Below are positions 5,961 through 13,580 of a stretch of 14,038 bases of DNA, in pieces. A model generated the notes under the pieces. It was not told the origin of the DNA and ran no database searches. It saw only the letters and a list, made by a program, of their open reading frames with translations. The stretch is from the NCBI GenBank assembly GCA_947169835.1, contig CAMVRH010000009.1, positions 1-14,038 of the forward strand, given 5' to 3'. Positions within the stretch are counted from its first letter, which is position 1; each line of letters opens with the position of its first letter. The translations under genes and the position numbers were made by a program. Origin of the DNA: an uncultured Lachnospira sp. (GTDB lineage Bacteria > Bacillota > Clostridia > Lachnospirales > Lachnospiraceae).

Positions 5961-8278
5961 TATTTTTCCTTTAGAGCATTCTTCAAAACTTGGTTCATAG
6001 TCTTAACAAACACGATCTCAAGTCCATCAGTAATCTCTTTGTCTAGTTCTAAAACTTCTGGTTTATTCTTAAATGGCACCAATACTTTCTCTATTCCTGC
6101 ATTCTTTGCAGCGAGAAGTTTTTCTTTGACGCCGCCTATTGGCATAACATCGCCGCGAAGGTTAATCTCACCAGTCATAGCAACTTTGCAGTCCACTTTT
6201 ATATTTGCAACTGCTGATAAAAGCGCTGTCGCCATAGTAATACCAGCTGAAGGACCGTCCTTTGGTACTGCTCCTTCTGGCACGTGAATGTGAATGTTGT
6301 GCTCTGCAAAGTAATCTTTGTCCACGCCGTACTTTGATGCGATACTTCTTACATATGTAAGTGCGATCTCTGCAGACTCTTGCATAACATCACCTAACTG
6401 ACCAGTAATCTTAAGCTTACCTTTGCCTGGCATAGTGTTTACTTCTATCTGAAGTGTAGTTCCACCGACAGGTGTCCAAGCAAGACCTCTCACAATACCA
6501 ACATCGTCTTTCTTGTTTGCCATTTCCACGTCAAACTTCTTGCGACCAAGGTACTTAGTGATATTCTTGTCTGTCACCTTCATGCTCTTCTTGCCATCTT
6601 TCTCGATACCCTTAGCAGCGATACGACAAATCTTTGCAATCTCTCGCTCTAGCTGTCTAACACCAGACTCTCTAGTGTAGTAATCAATAATAGCATTTAT
6701 AGCATCACCAGTAATATCAAGCTGGCTACTTGTTAAGCCATGTTTCTCTAGTTGTTTTTTAATCAAATGCTCTGTAGCAATATGATACTTCTCATTTGAA
6801 GTGTAACCACTCACCTCAATGATTTCCATTCTATCAAGTAGTGGTTCTGGAATAGTATCTCTGTTGTTTGCTGTTGCAATAAACAATACATTTGATAAAT
6901 CAATTGGAACTTCCAAATAGTTATCTCTAAATGCAAAGTTTTGTTCAGAGTCCATAACCTCAAGCAAAGCCGATGCAGGATCTCCATGCATACTGCGTCC
7001 TAACTTATCAACCTCGTCAAAGAGAATTAAAGGATTTCCACTCTTGCAGTTTTTAAGTCCAACTGCCACTCTACCTGGCATAGCACCAACGTAAGTCTTT
7101 CTATGTCCACGGATTTCTGATTCATCATCCACGCCACCTAAACTGATTCTCACATACTTTTTATTTAAAGCTTCAGCCACTGATTTAGCGATAGATGTCT
7201 TACCAGTACCCGGAGGACCAACTAGACATACGATTGGGCTGTTTCCATCTTTCTTTGTAAGATTTCTAACTGCCAAGAATTCAATCATACGCTCTTTAAC
7301 TTTATCTAGACCATAGTGGTCTCTATCTAATATAGCCTGAGCATTATCTAAATCAGGATTTTCTTCTGTCATATTGTTCCATGGCATTTCAAGCATAGTG
7401 TCTAGATATGTCTTGATGACATTTCCTTCCACTCCGTTGTTACCATAGTTTTTAAATCTAGCAAGTTCCTTTAGAAGTTTTTCTTTGACGTAGTCTTCTG
7501 CATTGAGATTTTTGATTTTCTCTTCCATCTCGTCTGCTTCAGACATATAGTCATCGCCCAACTCTTCGCGGATAACTTGCATCTGTTCTCTTAAGATGTG
7601 CTCTCTCTGAGCCTTATCAAGGCGCATTTTAACCTTTTCTACAATCTCGCCACGGATTGAGTTAATCTCATTTTCCGTCTTCAAGAACTTAGAAATGAAA
7701 ATAAACTTTTCTAAAGTACTCTCCTCTTCTAGGAAAGTTTGTTTAAGTTTATAGTCAAGCGGGATTCTTCTAATAACTTGAGTCATTAACTCATTTAGAT
7801 CAGCGATGCTCAAAAGTTGTTGGAGAGTTTTTGTAGAAAATTCATGAGAATAGGAATCGTAATCTTTTAAGATATCTTGCAATTCTCTCTTGAAAGCTTC
7901 TTTCTTAATGTCGTCCAAGTCATCGTCTGTCTCTTCTCTTACAACGACTTCTGCCTCGTAGTGAGTTCCAACATTATCGAAAGTTAAAACTTCCGCCTTT
8001 TCTATTGCTTCAACCATTACCCTTACTACATCTTCAGGTAACTTATTCATTTGTTTTACTTTTACTACAGTTCCAACTTTGTAGATTGATTCAAAGTTAG
8101 GAGTTTCCTCCTTAGGGTCTTTTTGTGCTACCACAAACAAGTTCTGACCCTTTTGCATAGCAACTTCTGCTGCATTGATTGATGTCTCTCTACTTATGTC
8201 GAAATGCACTGTAGTGCCCGGCAAAATTGTTAACCCTCTTAAAGGTATAGCCGGAATTAAATATAATTTTTCTGACAT
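5960..8278 (-). CDS. lon: ATP-dependent protease Lon (LonA)
   Basis: Cytoplasmic AAA+ serine protease that unfolds and degrades misfolded and regulatory proteins. The 772-aa length is typical of bacterial LonA. The N-terminal substrate-binding domain spans about 1-200, followed by a charged helical region (about 200-300). The AAA+ module has Walker A G-P-P-G-T-G-K-T (354-361), Walker B L-I-L-F-D-E-V-D (417-424) and an A-T-A-N-N sensor 1 region (468-472). The C-terminal protease domain has catalytic S677 in K-D-G-P-S-A-G and the catalytic lysine at K720, at the same 43-residue spacing as in E. coli Lon. The ATG at 8278 follows AGAGGA and lies 9 nt after the clpX stop. No lonB lies between clpX and lon, unlike B. 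subtilis. The 1-nt overlap with ysxC suggests coupled expression. Confidence 0.97.
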   Translation of the reverse strand: MSEKLYLIPAIPLRGLTILPGTTVHFDISRETSINAAEVAMQKGQNLFVVAQKDPKEETPNFESIYKVGTVVKVKQMNKLPEDVVRVMVEAIEKAEVLTFDNVGTHYEAEVVVREETDDDLDDIKKEAFKRELQDILKDYDSYSHEFSTKTLQQLLSIADLNELMTQVIRRIPLDYKLKQTFLEEESTLEKFIFISKFLKTENEINSIRGEIVEKVKMRLDKAQREHILREQMQVIREELGDDYMSEADEMEEKIKNLNAEDYVKEKLLKELARFKNYGNNGVEGNVIKTYLDTMLEMPWNNMTEENPDLDNAQAILDRDHYGLDKVKERMIEFLAVRNLTKKDGNSPIVCLVGPPGTGKTSIAKSVAEALNKKYVRISLGGVDDESEIRGHRKTYVGAMPGRVAVGLKNCKSGNPLILFDEVDKLGRSMHGDPASALLEVMDSEQNFAFRDNYLEVPIDLSNVLFIATANNRDTIPEPLLDRMEIIEVSGYTSNEKYHIATEHLIKKQLEKHGLTSSQLDITGDAINAIIDYYTRESGVRQLEREIAKICRIAAKGIEKDGKKSMKVTDKNITKYLGRKKFDVEMANKKDDVGIVRGLAWTPVGGTTLQIEVNTMPGKGKLKITGQLGDVMQESAEIALTYVRSIASKYGVDKDYFAEHNIHIHVPEGAVPKDGPSAGITMATALLSAVANIKVDCKVAMTGEINLRGDVMPIGGVKEKLLAAKNAGIEKVLVPFKNKPEVLELDKEITDGLEIVFVKTMNQVLKNALKEK

Positions 8279-8287
8279 ATTATTCCT

Positions 8288-9565
8288 CTATGCTGATTTA
8301 TTTGATTTCTTACTTTTTGTTTTTGAATTGTATTTCAATTCTGGTTCTGCACCATCATTAATAACTTCTTCAGTGATAATGCACTCTTTAATAGTCTCAT
8401 CTGATGGTGTCTCATACATTGTGTTCATAACTGCTGCTTCTAGGATAGAACGAAGTCCTCTGGCTCCAGTCTTTCTATCAACTGCTTTCTTTGCGATAGC
8501 ATCTAGCGCTCCTTCAGTAAATGTAAGTTTTACATCATCTAGTTCAAACAATTTTTCAAACTGTTTAACAAGCGCATTCTTTGGCGTTGTCAAAATTTCT
8601 TTCAACGCATCTTCATCTAAGAAGTCTAGTGACACTGTAACTGGCACACGACCGATAAACTCTGGAATAAGTCCAAACTTAGTCAAGTCTTCTGGCATAA
8701 CTTGCTTGAACAATTCGTCTGTCTTAGCATCAGTCTTTTCTTTGATTTCAGAACCAAATCCAATACTACTCTGATCTAGTCTAGTCTCGATAATCTTGTC
8801 TAGACCGTCAAAGGCTCCGCCACAAATAAACAAAATGTTTGATGTGTTAATTGGAATCAATTCCTGCTGTGGATGCTTTCTTCCACCCTGTGGTGGCACT
8901 GAAGCATCTGTGCCTTCAATTATTTTAAGTAGCGCCTGCTGAACGCCTTCGCCGGAGACGTCTCTAGTAATTGAAACATTCTCTGACTTCTTTGTGATTT
9001 TATCAATCTCATCGATATAGATAATTCCGTGCTCTGCACGCTCTACATCGTAATCTGCTGCTTGGATAATCTTTAGCAAAATATTTTCCACATCTTCGCC
9101 CACATAACCAGCCTCAGTAAGTGTAGTCGCATCTGCTATAGCAAATGGAACATTCAATACTTTAGCTAATGTCTGTGCAAGATATGTCTTACCACTACCT
9201 GTTGGTCCAAGCATCAAGATATTTGACTTTTGAAGTTCAACATCTAAGTCTTTTCCTGACAAAACTCTTTTGTAGTGATTGTAAACTGCCACAGATAAAA
9301 CCTTCTTAGCTTCTTCCTGACCAATAACATAGTCATCTAGGAACTCTTTAATTTCCTTAGGCTTTAAAAGATTGATATCTTCAGTTTTCTTTTCTTCTTC
9401 AGGTGTGGCATATAGTTCTTCTTCCACTATGCCTGCACATATCTCAACACATCCATCACAAATGTATGTGTCATTAGGACCAGCAATAAGTCTATTTACT
9501 TGGTCTCTTGTTTTTCCACAAAATGAACAAACAGGAATTTCGTTCTTTGTATCTTTTTTTGACAT
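8288..9565 (-). CDS. clpX: ClpXP protease ATPase subunit ClpX
   Basis: AAA+ unfoldase that recognises tagged substrates and threads them into ClpP. It has 425 residues. The N-terminal zinc-binding domain has C13, C16, C36 and C39. The AAA+ core has Walker A G-P-T-G-S-G-K-T (120-127), the pore loop G-Y-V-G (153-156), Walker B I-Y-I-D-E-I-D (182-188) and the R-K-H loop (229-231). The I-G-F tripeptide (268-270) docks into ClpP, and the sensor-2 region is G-A-R-G-L-R (367-372). The tail is rich in Lys and Ser. The start is ATG at 9565, eight bases after AAGGAG. It is separated from clpP by 69 nt holding a hairpin, and lon follows 9 nt after its stop. Confidence 0.97.
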   Translation of the reverse strand: MSKKDTKNEIPVCSFCGKTRDQVNRLIAGPNDTYICDGCVEICAGIVEEELYATPEEEKKTEDINLLKPKEIKEFLDDYVIGQEEAKKVLSVAVYNHYKRVLSGKDLDVELQKSNILMLGPTGSGKTYLAQTLAKVLNVPFAIADATTLTEAGYVGEDVENILLKIIQAADYDVERAEHGIIYIDEIDKITKKSENVSITRDVSGEGVQQALLKIIEGTDASVPPQGGRKHPQQELIPINTSNILFICGGAFDGLDKIIETRLDQSSIGFGSEIKEKTDAKTDELFKQVMPEDLTKFGLIPEFIGRVPVTVSLDFLDEDALKEILTTPKNALVKQFEKLFELDDVKLTFTEGALDAIAKKAVDRKTGARGLRSILEAAVMNTMYETPSDETIKECIITEEVINDGAEPELKYNSKTKSKKSNKSA

Positions 9566-9602
9566 TTATTTGTCTCCTTAAAAACGATTTATAAATGGCA
9601 TA

Positions 9603-9628
9603 TAAGGCACCACTAATGCGGTGCCTTA
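9603..9628 (-). terminator. Hairpin between clpP and clpX, weak terminator or attenuator
   Basis: TAAGGCACC and GGTGCCTTA pair and the stem continues inward through a G-U and a C-G pair, giving about 11 bp with loop ATTA. It begins 6 nt after the clpP stop. The tail on the minus strand (TATGCCATTTATAAATCG) has no proper T run, and the next run of T is about 20 nt away. It may reduce read-through into clpX or stabilise the 3' end of clpP mRNA rather than stop transcription fully. Confidence 0.5.
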
Positions 9629-9634
9629 AAATTA

Positions 9635-10219
9635 TTATTTTCTGTCTTTGATTACTTCATCTACTAAGCCGTAATCTTTAGCTTCGTCTGCGCTCATCCA
9701 GTTATCTCTGTCAGTGTCTTTCTCTATTACGTCTAACTTCTGGCCTGTGCAGTCTGCCAAGATTTCATTTAACTTTTTCTTAGTATTTAGGATGTGCTCT
9801 GCTGCTATTTCGATTTCACTAGCTTGTCCCTGAGCACCGCCCATTGGCTGATGAATCATCACTTCTGCATTAGGAAGTGCGTATCTCTTACCCTTAGCTC
9901 CGCTTGCAAGTAAGAATGCACCCATGCTAGCAGCCATTCCAATACATGTAGTTGATACGTCACACTTAACATAGTTCATAGTATCGTATATAGCCATACC
10001 AGCTGTTACTGATCCGCCAGGACTGTTAATGTACATGTGAATGTCTTTTCCTGGATCTTCAGATTCTAGGAACAATAACTGTGCAACTACTGTACTAGCT
10101 ACTGCATCATTTATCTCTTCACCAATAAAAATGATTCTGTCTTTTAATAATCTTGAATAAATATCGTATGAGCGCTCTCCTCTTGAGTTCTGCTCAATTA
10201 CGTAAGGTATTAATGCCAT
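9635..10219 (-). CDS. clpP: ATP-dependent Clp protease proteolytic subunit ClpP
   Basis: Serine peptidase that forms the two-ring, 14-subunit chamber used by ClpX and other Clp ATPases. The 194-aa length is normal. The catalytic triad is S98 in G-M-A-A-S-M-G, H123 in M-I-H-Q-P, and D172 in D-R-D-N-W-M. The oxyanion-hole segment S-P-G-G-S (66-70) is present. As in other ClpP proteins, a short N-terminal propeptide is probably removed. The start is ATG at 10219 with a perfect GGAGG six bases upstream, in the 13-nt gap after tig. The order tig-clpP-clpX is conserved in many bacteria. Confidence 0.97.
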   Translation of the reverse strand: MALIPYVIEQNSRGERSYDIYSRLLKDRIIFIGEEINDAVASTVVAQLLFLESEDPGKDIHMYINSPGGSVTAGMAIYDTMNYVKCDVSTTCIGMAASMGAFLLASGAKGKRYALPNAEVMIHQPMGGAQGQASEIEIAAEHILNTKKKLNEILADCTGQKLDVIEKDTDRDNWMSADEAKDYGLVDEVIKDRK

Positions 10220-10232
10220 AATCTACCTCCTA

Positions 10233-11513
10233 TTATTTTGCTTCGTTTACAATTAACTCCGCTGCTTTTCTGATACAAATATCTTTCTTGATGTTTTCTC
10301 TGTCTTCATCTCTTAGCATTTCGTTAATCTTTTCAACTTCCATGCCGTACTGTTCAGACATCTTCAAAATCTCATCATCTACATCTGCATCTTTTGCTTC
10401 GATATTCTCAGCATCTACGATAGCTTCTAGTACTAGACTACTCTGAACTCTAGCTTCAGCCTGTGGCTTAACCTGCTCTTTCATCTGCTCTAGTGTAGAA
10501 CCTGTCATCTGCAAATACTGCTCAAAAGCAATACCCTGCATCTGCATATTTCTAGCAAACTCTTCTACCATCTGATCGCAAGCTGTATCGATCATCTTTT
10601 CTGGAATGTCCATCTTAGAATCTTTGACGATTGCTTCAATAATTCTGCTCTCAGTTTCTCTAGCAGCCTCATTCTCTTTTGCTTCTGTAAGTTTCTTTCT
10701 GATATCTTCTTTATATTCTTCTAGAGTATCGAACTCTGAAACTTCCTGAGCAAACTCATCATCTATTTCTGGATATTCTTTAACTTTGATTTCTTTAATC
10801 TTAACTTTGAATAGTGCTGGCTTACCTGCTAGCTCTGCAGCCTGATACTGCTCTGGGAAAGTAACGTTTACATCTACTTCATCTCCCACTTTCTTACCAA
10901 CTAGCTGATCTTCAAATGTATCGATAAATGAGTGTGAACCAATAACTAGTGGATAATCTTCACCCTTACCACCTTCGAATGGCTTGTCATCTACAAAACC
11001 TTCAAAGTCGATAATAGCCTGGTCACCATTTTCAATCTCTTTGTCGTCAGCAGCTACTAATCTAGCGTTCTGCTCTTTATCCTGGTTTAATCTGTTTTCG
11101 ATATCTTCGTCAGTTACTTCTGCTTCCACCTTTTCAACCTTAACACCTTTGTACTTGCCAAGTTTAACTTCTGGCTTAAGTGTTACGATTGCTTCAAACT
11201 CCATAGGGTTTCCAGCAGCAATCTTTGTAACCTGGATTTCAGGTCTAGCTACGATTTCAAGTCCAGATTCCTTTGCAGCTTCTGCGTAAGCTTCTGGGAT
11301 TACTGCGTTTGCAGCATCATCGTAGAATACTCCCACGCCGTAAACTTTTTCAATCATTTCGCGTGGAACTTTACCCTTTCTAAATCCATCAACTTTGAAT
11401 CTGTCTTTATTCTTTTCATACGCCTCGTCAATAGCTTTATCAAAGTCCTCTGCAGGCACTTCAATAATTAACTTAGCTTCGTTATCCTTTGTTTTTTCTA
11501 CTTTAAAACTCAT
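10233..11513 (-). CDS. tig: Trigger factor, ribosome-bound chaperone
   Basis: Trigger factor binds near the ribosome exit tunnel through L23 and shields nascent chains. It also has peptidyl-prolyl isomerase activity. The 426-aa protein has the N-terminal ribosome-docking signature G-F-R-K-G-K-V-P (43-50). A FKBP-type isomerase domain follows at about 160-243 (V-D-D-K-P-F-E-G-G and the I-G-S-H-S-F-I segment), then a long helical C-terminal chaperone domain rich in Glu, Lys and Met. The ATG at 11513 follows AAGGAGG by nine bases. The 91-nt gap to the DJ-1 gene and a promoter at the end of that gene suggest that tig heads the clpP-clpX-lon transcript. Confidence 0.97.
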   Translation of the reverse strand: MSFKVEKTKDNEAKLIIEVPAEDFDKAIDEAYEKNKDRFKVDGFRKGKVPREMIEKVYGVGVFYDDAANAVIPEAYAEAAKESGLEIVARPEIQVTKIAAGNPMEFEAIVTLKPEVKLGKYKGVKVEKVEAEVTDEDIENRLNQDKEQNARLVAADDKEIENGDQAIIDFEGFVDDKPFEGGKGEDYPLVIGSHSFIDTFEDQLVGKKVGDEVDVNVTFPEQYQAAELAGKPALFKVKIKEIKVKEYPEIDDEFAQEVSEFDTLEEYKEDIRKKLTEAKENEAARETESRIIEAIVKDSKMDIPEKMIDTACDQMVEEFARNMQMQGIAFEQYLQMTGSTLEQMKEQVKPQAEARVQSSLVLEAIVDAENIEAKDADVDDEILKMSEQYGMEVEKINEMLRDEDRENIKKDICIRKAAELIVNEAK

Positions 11514-11598
11514 CTTAAAATTCCTCCTTATATTAACAAGTTTTACTTGAAATATTCTTTATTATTATGCCCGTAAATAAAGGGGCACGCAGACAATT
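11514..11598 (-). other. tig leader region
   Basis: The non-coding stretch between the candidate tig promoter and the tig start. It holds AAGGAGG at its end, a small hairpin (TGCCC/GGGCA, 11568-11587, 10-nt loop) and another, CAAGT-AAA-ACTTG, nearer the start. I see no CIRCE inverted repeat and no CtsR-type tandem heptamer, so control by those heat-shock repressors is not supported here. Confidence 0.5.
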
Positions 11599-11609
11599 AT
11601 TATATCATA
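11599..11609 (-). promoter_or_regulatory. Candidate tig promoter over the DJ-1 stop codon
   Basis: The minus strand reads TATGATATAAT, a perfect extended -10 element (TRTG-N-TATAAT). The TGA stop of the DJ-1 gene supplies the TG-N part. No good -35 box is seen 16-18 nt upstream, which is usual for extended -10 promoters. A start near 11592 would give tig a leader of about 80 nt. Confidence 0.55.
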
Positions 11610-12150
11610 CTTGGATGGCATCTGCCACTTGTTTTGCAGTGTCTTCGTCCACCAAATAACTAATAATTTCTAGTCCTTCCTCGAGGGCTACTCCTAGTCC
11701 TCTTCCTGTGATGAAATTAGCATCTCTTACTACTCTGCCGCCGTATTCTTTGCATTCGAATTCATCTTCAAATGTTGGGTAGCTAGTAGCCTTTTTATCC
11801 TTTAGTAAGCCTAGATGGCTGTAGATAGTTGGCGCTGCACAAATAGCTGCCAAAAGTTTTCCTTGTTCGTTGTATTTCTTGATTTCTTCAATCAATTTAT
11901 CGCACGCCTCTAGATTTGGTGTTCCTGGAATTCCGCCAGGTAGGAAAATACAATCTCCCTCGTCAAAGTTAATCTCATCTATAGTGGTATCAGCCATAAT
12001 CTTTATTCCATGTGATCCTTCCACCATTAGGTCGTCTTTGATTGAAACCATAACCACATCTAACTTCTTAGTTCTGCGTAGTAAGTCGATTACCATCAAA
12101 GCTTCTACTTCTTCCAAACCATCTGCTAAAAATGCATAAACTTTTTTCAT
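11605..12150 (-). CDS. DJ-1/PfpI (ThiJ/YajL-like) family protein
   Basis: A 181-aa single-domain protein of the DJ-1 clan. It has the nucleophile-elbow cysteine C104 in A-I-C-A-A-P (102-107) and the conserved acidic residue E16 in L-E-E-V-E, equivalent to Glu18 of human DJ-1. A tyrosine in T-S-Y-P (122-125) lies where DJ-1 has a histidine. Relatives are described as glyoxalases, disputed protein deglycases or redox chaperones, and the exact role cannot be read from sequence. The start is ATG at 12150, the natural N-terminus for the family (M-K-K-V-Y-A-F-L-A-D-G). Its ribosome binding site is weak (GGAA, 8 nt away) and a hairpin lies just upstream. Its place before tig-clpPX-lon fits a protein-damage role, which is inference. 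Confidence 0.9.
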   Translation of the reverse strand: MKKVYAFLADGLEEVEALMVIDLLRRTKKLDVVMVSIKDDLMVEGSHGIKIMADTTIDEINFDEGDCIFLPGGIPGTPNLEACDKLIEEIKKYNEQGKLLAAICAAPTIYSHLGLLKDKKATSYPTFEDEFECKEYGGRVVRDANFITGRGLGVALEEGLEIISYLVDEDTAKQVADAIQV

Positions 12151-12161
12151 TTTTCATTTCC

Positions 12162-12177
12162 AACCCTAAAGAGGGTT
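12162..12177. repeat. Hairpin in the DJ-1 gene leader
   Basis: AACCCT-AAAG-AGGGTT, a perfect 6-bp stem with a 4-nt loop, ends 11 nt before the DJ-1 start codon. In the mRNA (minus strand) it lies between an AAAGGA stretch and the start. In the plus direction it is followed by TTTCCTTTC, not a convincing terminator. Confidence 0.5.
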
Positions 12178-12208
12178 TTTCCTTTCTTTTTTAATCCATT
12201 TGCTCTAT

Positions 12209-12238
12209 ATTGTACCACAACGATTAATAATTTATCAG
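12209..12238 (-). promoter_or_regulatory. Promoter of the DJ-1 gene
   Basis: On the minus strand CTGATA (12233-12238) and TACAAT (12209-12214) are 18 nt apart. The -10 box is preceded by TGTGG, completing the extended form TRTG-N-TACAAT. The expected start near 12202 gives a leader of about 50 nt. Confidence 0.6.
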
Positions 12239-12256
12239 TTATATATGATAGTTTTA

Positions 12257-12285
12257 TTGCAATAATGTAAAATAAATATTAATAT
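12257..12285 (+). promoter_or_regulatory. Candidate promoter of the CYTH gene
   Basis: TTGCAA (12257-12262), a 17-nt spacer and TAATAT (12280-12285) lie about 30 nt before the CYTH start, which has AGGAG five bases upstream of its ATG. The boxes are each 4 of 6 matches in very AT-rich DNA, so the exact position is uncertain, but a promoter must lie in this divergent gap. Confidence 0.4.
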
Positions 12286-12315
12286 TAAGTAAATTGTTAA
12301 CATTTAGGAGTTACT

Positions 12316-12795
12316 ATGAATAACGTTGAGATTGAGAGAAAATTTAAGATAAAGTCTTTGCCGGATAATCTAGATCAGTATAAGTCTTGTACTATCGAGC
12401 AGGCATATGTTTGTACAGCGCCTGTCATTCGCGTCCGCAAGCAAGATGATAATTATATTTTGACCTACAAAGGCGGTGGTATGATGGCTCGCTCTGAGTA
12501 TAATCTCCCCCTCGGCAAAGAAGGTTATGAACATATGTTAAATAAAGCCGATGGAAATATAATCACTAAGACTAGATACTTTATTCCACTAGAAAATGCT
12601 TTAACTGCTGAGTTGGATGTGTTTGAGGGAATGTTTGAAGGATTAGTCTTTGTGGAAGTGGAATTTGAATCTGTAGATGAAGCTACTGCCTTTGTTCCAC
12701 CGGAATGGTTTGATGAGGATGTAACTGATGATAGACGATATCACAATAGCTACTTATCAAAACTAGAAAAATTTGATATAAACGATTTTAAATAA
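12316..12795 (+). CDS. CYTH-domain protein (triphosphate tunnel metalloenzyme)
   Basis: A 159-aa protein with a single CYTH domain, the fold that binds triphosphates and divalent metals inside a beta-barrel tunnel. The signature E-x-E-x-K is at 5-9 (E5, E7, K9). It is followed by V-I-R-V-R-K (37-42), K52 in T-Y-K-G, T-K-T-R-Y-F (84-89), E-L-D-V-F-E-G (99-105) and V-E-V-E-F (113-117), the alternating charged residues that line the tunnel. Family members hydrolyse thiamine triphosphate or inorganic triphosphate, or make cyclic AMP; the substrate here cannot be told. The start is ATG at 12316 after AGGAG. It is the only gene on the plus strand, divergent from the DJ-1 gene and convergent with the methyltransferase gene. 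Confidence 0.92.
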   Translation: MNNVEIERKFKIKSLPDNLDQYKSCTIEQAYVCTAPVIRVRKQDDNYILTYKGGGMMARSEYNLPLGKEGYEHMLNKADGNIITKTRYFIPLENALTAELDVFEGMFEGLVFVEVEFESVDEATAFVPPEWFDEDVTDDRRYHNSYLSKLEKFDINDFK

Positions 12796-12801
12796 TATTG
12801 G

Positions 12802-12828
12802 GTGCGCTTAAAGAAAAGCGCACTTTTT
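12802..12828. terminator. Bidirectional terminator between convergent genes
   Basis: GTGCGCTT and AAGCGCAC form a perfect 8-bp stem with loop AAAGAA. The plus strand continues as TTTTTATTT, a classic terminator for the CYTH gene. On the minus strand the hairpin begins 3 nt after the methyltransferase stop (its TAA overlaps the T run) and is followed by CCAATATTATTT, a weaker tail. One element thus serves both genes. Confidence 0.88.
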
Positions 12829-13516
12829 ATTTGTCATTTGGAATAAACTTAAAAACAGAATATCTCTGTGGAGTCATACTCATAAAGAAACCTTTTCTAA
12901 AATATGAGATTCCTCGTTTTTGCAAATGCCATCCTTCTCTATTGTCCAAGAAATCGCCAAGGAATTGATCTACATAGAAATACACATTTGTCTCTTGTTT
13001 TAATTCTTTTTCTAACTTTAGTAGGTATTCTTTGAAGAGTTCGGTCTCAAATGGTCTTGCCAAAAATATATCCGTATACTCTCCCATATCTATCTTAAAT
13101 GCATCACCACATATAATCTCGACATTATCGTAAGGCTCAGACCAAGTTTTTGCTATATCTGCCACTTCTTCATTTAATTCTATACCAACTAGTTTGCACT
13201 TTGCTTTCTGGCGCAAAAGAGCCGCTAGCACTCTTCCTTTGCCGCAACCGACATCCACAAATTTTGAATTCTCACCTAAACTATCGATATCTACAATATC
13301 CTCTACCACTTTGTATGGTGTAGCTGTAGAGCCAGTTGCTCCGTGGCTATCCCTAAATTTAGATGGGACATACTTTCTCAAAGACATTTTACAAACCTTC
13401 TTATCTCTCATTGCATCACGAAGAGACACTGGCTTCATAAGAATAACTGCCAATATCTTCATCAGTTTGTTTTTATACATTTTCTTTTTGTAAAATGAAT
13501 CTTTAAGTCTACCCAT
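12827..13516 (-). CDS. Class I SAM-dependent methyltransferase, substrate unknown
   Basis: A 229-aa protein. The SAM-binding core starts at motif I V-D-V-G-C-G-K-G (87-94), followed by the acidic motif II residue E113 in V-G-I-E-L-N and a G-D-A-F segment (137-140). After the next strand, where many relatives have N-P-P or N-P-F, this protein has L-A-R-P-F (152-156). The first 45 residues are basic and contain a short hydrophobic stretch (19-30), which could be an amphipathic or membrane-contacting helix. The C-terminal part is rich in aromatic residues. The start is ATG at 13516, four bases after AGAGG. I do not recognise the target, which could be a small molecule, a protein or RNA. It lies alone between the tRNA cluster terminator and the shared terminator with the CYTH gene. 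Confidence 0.8.
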   Translation of the reverse strand: MGRLKDSFYKKKMYKNKLMKILAVILMKPVSLRDAMRDKKVCKMSLRKYVPSKFRDSHGATGSTATPYKVVEDIVDIDSLGENSKFVDVGCGKGRVLAALLRQKAKCKLVGIELNEEVADIAKTWSEPYDNVEIICGDAFKIDMGEYTDIFLARPFETELFKEYLLKLEKELKQETNVYFYVDQFLGDFLDNREGWHLQKRGISYFRKGFFMSMTPQRYSVFKFIPNDK

Positions 13517-13539
13517 ATTACCTCTTTTTAATCTATTTC

Positions 13540-13548
13540 ATTATACCA
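13540..13548 (-). promoter_or_regulatory. Promoter -10 of the methyltransferase gene
   Basis: The minus strand reads TGGTATAAT, a perfect TATAAT with an extended TG-N. It directly follows the tRNA terminator hairpin and lies 23 nt before the ATG, giving a short leader. The position where a -35 box would be is inside the terminator stem and shows no good match. Confidence 0.5.
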
Positions 13549-13578
13549 AAAGACCACCTACATTTGTAGATGGTCTTT
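13546..13578 (-). terminator. Terminator of the tRNA cluster
   Basis: On the minus strand AAAGACCATCTAC and GTAGGTGGTCTTT (13549-13578) form a 13-bp stem with one G-U pair and loop AAAT, ending in TCTTTTGG. It begins 2 nt after the 3' end of tRNA-Leu. The short T run is partly in the stem, but the stability of the hairpin makes termination likely. Confidence 0.8.
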
Positions 13579-13580
13579 GA

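Noticed and set aside
8175-8774. Open frame of 199 codons on the plus strand, antisense to lon and clpX
   Set aside because: It lies across the ends of two certain genes, has Ser/Phe-rich composition typical of antisense frames, and no ribosome binding site or family motif.
11568-11587. Hairpin TGCCC/GGGCA between the DJ-1 gene and tig as a terminator
   Set aside because: Only 5 bp with a 10-nt loop and no T run after it.
11514-11604. CIRCE or CtsR operator upstream of tig-clpP
   Set aside because: No CIRCE inverted repeat and no tandem GGTCAAA-type heptamers are present.
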